Below are positions 13,996-16,272 of a stretch of DNA of 16,272 nucleotides, piece after piece. The DNA comes from Clostridiales bacterium (GTDB lineage Bacteria; Bacillota; Clostridia; Oscillospirales; Acutalibacteraceae). The stretch's first letter is position 1. The number at the start of each line of letters is the position of its first letter. Location: contig JAAYWU010000134.1 in assembly GCA_012516295.1 (NCBI GenBank), positions 1 to 16,272 on the forward strand. Reading direction: 5' to 3'. The notes below the pieces were generated by a model that saw only the letters and a program-made list of their open reading frames with translations, was not told where the DNA came from and did no database searches. The position numbers were made by a program, and so were the translations under genes.

Positions 13996-14481
13996 TTAAG
14001 CCTGATTCATCGAATTCTCCAGCCGGACGGTGAATGGCTCGCGGTCTTCCTTCGGTGCGGGAGCGGTCAGGCCGAACTTCAGGCTAAGCCGTTCGAACGA
14101 GCCGGGCAGCATTTGAAGGATTTCCTCGGGAAGATCGGGCAGTACGGCAATGGCCTGATCGATGCTTTCGATCAGGTATCCGGTTTTATCAATTCCGTGA
14201 AGGCGCAAAACGCCCTTCGGCTCCCCTTTTTTGTCAAGCGGGATGCGAAGCGTATGGAAAAGAAGCGGCGCGCAGTCGGGCCGGTAGCCGGGTGTGCTGC
14301 TTACGGTAAGAACAAACGGAACCGTATGCAGAAGCTTCGACATGCAGGAATTCAAATCTTCTTTCCGAATACATATTTTTGTTTCCGCTATGGTTATGCC
14401 GAAAGGGGAAAGCGTTTTTTGGATTTGCTCTTTACAGTGCATGGTTTTGTGTGCCTGATAATACAGGATACCGGCGTTCAT
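13996..14481 (-). CDS. unnamed 160-residue protein, possibly a degenerate MoaB/CinA-N-like fold
   Basis: I do not recognise this family with certainty. The start is ATG at 14481, whose ATGA overlaps the TGA stop of the sortase gene (14480-14478). GGGGGGATGG lies just upstream inside the sortase gene. The frame is open back to 14541 but that start has no support. The protein is soluble, with no signal or membrane segment. A central stretch, VLTVSSTPGYRPDCAPLLF, followed by KTGYLIESIDQAIAVLPDLP and EEILQMLP, recalls in order the glycine-rich and LPG-P-E elements of molybdopterin-binding (MoaB/MogA/CinA-N) folds. The key residues are not conserved, so this is only a hypothesis. Coupling to sortase and the neighbouring cinA gene are suggestive. 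The next gene starts 19 nt downstream. Confidence 0.8.
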   Translation of the reverse strand: MNAGILYYQAHKTMHCKEQIQKTLSPFGITIAETKICIRKEDLNSCMSKLLHTVPFVLTVSSTPGYRPDCAPLLFHTLRIPLDKKGEPKGVLRLHGIDKTGYLIESIDQAIAVLPDLPEEILQMLPGSFERLSLKFGLTAPAPKEDREPFTVRLENSMNQA

Positions 14482-15461
14482 GTTCCATCCCCCCAGGTAA
14501 TCAGCTTTTTTCGGACAGCCTGTTCGTAGGTGTCCGGCCAAACCGGCTTTTTGCCGCCGTTCTTTGTGTACCAGCAGTCCGGATAGACTACATTTTTATT
14601 GTAGGATGCCTTTGAAACGTCCACCGATTCGCTTTCTCCGGCGCGAACCTTCCGCGCGACCACAACCTCGCGGAAGTCGTTGAATTCATAGGAACATGTG
14701 GACAGCAAAAGGATGCTGTCGTCTTTGTTCACGTCGACATCCGTATTGTAAATGGAACGAATCCGCATTTGGTAAACGAAGTTTAAAAAATCGCTGTCGC
14801 TTTTAAAGTTGGTTTTCAGGTAATTGAACGGAACCCCCTGCTCCGGCAGGGTGTTTGCAAGGAAAACCCCGATGACCTTCCATTGCGCCTTGGCTTCGGC
14901 GGTGTCAAAGGTAAACACCGGCGTGCTTTTGTAAAAATCAAGGGACTTGTATTTTTCAAGCTGCGTAAACATGCGCCCCGAATGGAGGGAATGCCCGTAC
15001 AGCAGAATGCTGCGCGATTTTCCCTTTTCCACGGAACAGCGGGCGTCAACATAAATACTGCCATAGGAAGCAGATTGGTTCCGGTAATCATGCGTCAAAT
15101 AATAGTCCGGGTCTTTTTTGTCCGCCTGTAAAACCGGAAGGTCGATATTCGTATTCGGAACGTTAATCCAGCCCACAATGGCGGGATTGACCTTCCTCAG
15201 CTCTTCAAATGTCAGTTTATGTACCTGTTCGCTGTTTTGGACCGGGGGACCGGAGGGGGAAGGCTGCGGGTTATAGTATATTTTTTGGATTTCCTGCTGT
15301 TCCCTGTCCATCATCGCCGGCTGTATAAAAAGCTTCCAGGCGAGGAAAAGGATGCAAACCACAAATACGCCGCCGGCGAGGATACAAACAATTTTGTTCA
15401 GGAGAAGTTTTTTCCCGCCGTCCTTCCGTTTCGCGCGGTTTTCATCGTTCTGCGGGTTCAT
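14478..15461 (-). CDS. srtB: class B sortase
   Basis: A 327-residue membrane-anchored transpeptidase that cleaves a sorting signal and joins the protein to the peptidoglycan, on the outer face of the membrane. A short basic cytoplasmic N-terminus precedes one membrane segment (about 21-43). The sortase domain has all three catalytic residues: His157 in LLYGHSLHSG, Cys256 in LLSTCSYEF and Arg264 in DFREVVVARK. YGSIYVDARC and VGWINVPNTNIDLPV are typical of class B. After the catalytic Arg there are about 60 extra residues with several Trp and Tyr (PDCWYTKNGGKKPVWPDTY), longer than common SrtB proteins. AAAGGGG lies 8 nt before the ATG. It sits 25 nt after cinA and overlaps the next gene. No substrate with an NPQTN- or LPXTG-like sorting signal was seen in the window. 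Confidence 0.93.
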   Translation of the reverse strand: MNPQNDENRAKRKDGGKKLLLNKIVCILAGGVFVVCILFLAWKLFIQPAMMDREQQEIQKIYYNPQPSPSGPPVQNSEQVHKLTFEELRKVNPAIVGWINVPNTNIDLPVLQADKKDPDYYLTHDYRNQSASYGSIYVDARCSVEKGKSRSILLYGHSLHSGRMFTQLEKYKSLDFYKSTPVFTFDTAEAKAQWKVIGVFLANTLPEQGVPFNYLKTNFKSDSDFLNFVYQMRIRSIYNTDVDVNKDDSILLLSTCSYEFNDFREVVVARKVRAGESESVDVSKASYNKNVVYPDCWYTKNGGKKPVWPDTYEQAVRKKLITWGDGT

Positions 15462-15486
15462 GTGCTTTGCCCCTTTCCGATTTCTA

Positions 15487-16272
15487 TTATTTTTTCAGCG
15501 TATAGGCGGCTTGCTCCAGCCCGCCCAGCCCGTTCAGGCGGCGGCGCACCATGTCGAGCGCGTTGGAAGCGGCAAGCGTGCGGATATAGCCGCGGCCCTT
15601 CGCTGTGCCGGTGCCCGGCATCTTGCGCACCCAGGTGTGTTCCTTGTCGCTCAGCGCGACGTAGACCAGCCCCACGGGCTTTTCCGCCGTGCCGCCGCCC
15701 GGCCCGGCAATGCCGGTGATGGCCACGCCGAAGTCGCTGCCGGATTTTTTCCGTACGCCCTCCGCCATGGCGCGGGCGGTTTGCTCGCTGACCGCGCCGT
15801 ACTGCTTCAACGTTTCCTCCGGAACGTCCAGAAGCAGAGTCTTAATCTCATTCGCGTAAGTGACCACGCCCATGTGAAATACTTCGCTGGCGCCGGGATT
15901 GTCGGTGATTCGCTTGGACAAAAGCCCGCCGGTGCAGGATTCCGCCGTTGCAAGCGTCAGGTGCTGTTTTCTCAGTTCCTGAACAACGGCTTCTTCCAGG
16001 CTTTCCACGTCAATGCCGTAGATATAATCGCCAAGGCGCTTTTTCAGCTCCTCCACGACCGGCTCGCACAGCGCGGCGGCGCGGGCTTCATCTTCCGCCC
16101 GGGCGGTAACGCGCACGAACATTTCCCCGTCCTTGGCATAGGTTGCCGCGGTGGGGTTGGCGCCTTCGGTCAGGTCGGGAATCAGTTCGGCGACATAGCC
16201 TTCGCCCAGCCCGAAAACGCGCACGATTTTCGAGACAATGACGGCGTTTGAGTCCTTCATAAGGTATGGAAT
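15487..16272 (-). CDS. cinA: CinA-family protein, C-terminal 260 residues (5' end outside window)
   Basis: The frame stays open to the window edge, so the Met at 16260 is probably internal: the usual CinA N-terminal MoaB-like domain would lie outside. The visible part begins with the KH-like linker domain (VIVSKIVRVFGLGEGYVAELIPDL, cited here only in part: SKIVRVFGLGEGYV; then NPTAATYAKDGEMFVRVTA). The CinA C-terminal amidohydrolase domain follows, with LATAESCTGGLLSKRIT, GVVTYANEIK, GAVSEQTARAMAEG and AITGIAGPGGGTAEKPVG. This domain deamidates nicotinamide mononucleotide in the PncC branch of the family; full-length CinA can also hydrolyse ADP-ribose. It is the first visible gene of the operon, with sortase starting 25 nt after its stop. 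recA, a frequent CinA neighbour, is not downstream here. Confidence 0.93.
   Translation of the reverse strand: MPYLMKDSNAVIVSKIVRVFGLGEGYVAELIPDLTEGANPTAATYAKDGEMFVRVTARAEDEARAAALCEPVVEELKKRLGDYIYGIDVESLEEAVVQELRKQHLTLATAESCTGGLLSKRITDNPGASEVFHMGVVTYANEIKTLLLDVPEETLKQYGAVSEQTARAMAEGVRKKSGSDFGVAITGIAGPGGGTAEKPVGLVYVALSDKEHTWVRKMPGTGTAKGRGYIRTLAASNALDMVRRRLNGLGGLEQAAYTLKK

Noticed and set aside
15352..16251. 299-codon plus-strand frame opposite cinA and the start of srtB
   Set aside because: The minus strand encodes clear CinA and sortase motifs. The plus-strand frame has alanine/arginine-rich shadow composition and no ribosome site.

Overview
The window looks like ordinary chromosome from a low-to-mid-GC anaerobic Firmicute, most likely a clostridium of the Oscillospiraceae/Ruminococcaceae type. 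The evidence is strong AGGAGG-like ribosome sites before nearly every gene, sigma-A type promoters, many short intrinsic terminators, a single-chain pyruvate:ferredoxin oxidoreductase with very biased codons, a class B sortase and a Thermoanaerobacter-like preQ1-I riboswitch. No phage, insertion sequence, CRISPR array, tRNA or rRNA gene was seen. Taxonomy is an inference from gene content only.

Layout. (1) 1-739: the 3' end of a glycosyltransferase-like gene on the plus strand and its probable terminator. (2) 812-2234: a promoter and two adjacent RCK/TrkA-type regulator genes on the plus strand, ending at a bidirectional terminator shared with a convergent operon. (3) 4278-2254, minus strand: a promoter, a preQ1-I riboswitch, queT (queuosine-precursor importer) and, 12 nt further on, a KtrB/TrkH potassium-translocating subunit. 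(4) 5801-4270, minus strand: a CNNM/CorC-type transporter with its own strong promoter and terminator. (5) 5966-9683, plus strand: the large PFOR gene with promoter, structured leader and terminator. (6) 9691-9955: a non-coding, hairpin-rich stretch that may be a dispersed repeat or a structured RNA. (7) 9997-12144: divergent cobO (minus) and htrA (plus). (8) 16272-12121, minus strand: a tight four-gene operon of cinA (5' end outside the window), sortase B, an unnamed 160-residue protein whose start overlaps the sortase stop (ATGA), and a beta-lactamase-fold serine hydrolase.

How the genes fit together. The two RCK proteins and the KtrB protein probably form a potassium uptake system: the regulators are on one strand, and the membrane subunit is on the other strand behind queT. 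PFOR is the central acetyl-CoA/ferredoxin enzyme of a fermentative anaerobe. CobO makes adenosylcobalamin. HtrA and the sortase operon concern the cell envelope.

I did not find a clearly new defence or mobile system. The most unusual items are the preQ1-controlled queT-ktrB pairing, the hairpin-rich 9691-9955 element, and the cinA-srtB-unknown-hydrolase operon with a possible degenerate MoaB-like protein. Starts were revised by ribosome-site position for the first RCK gene (GTG at 883), cobO (10521) and the 160-residue gene (14481).
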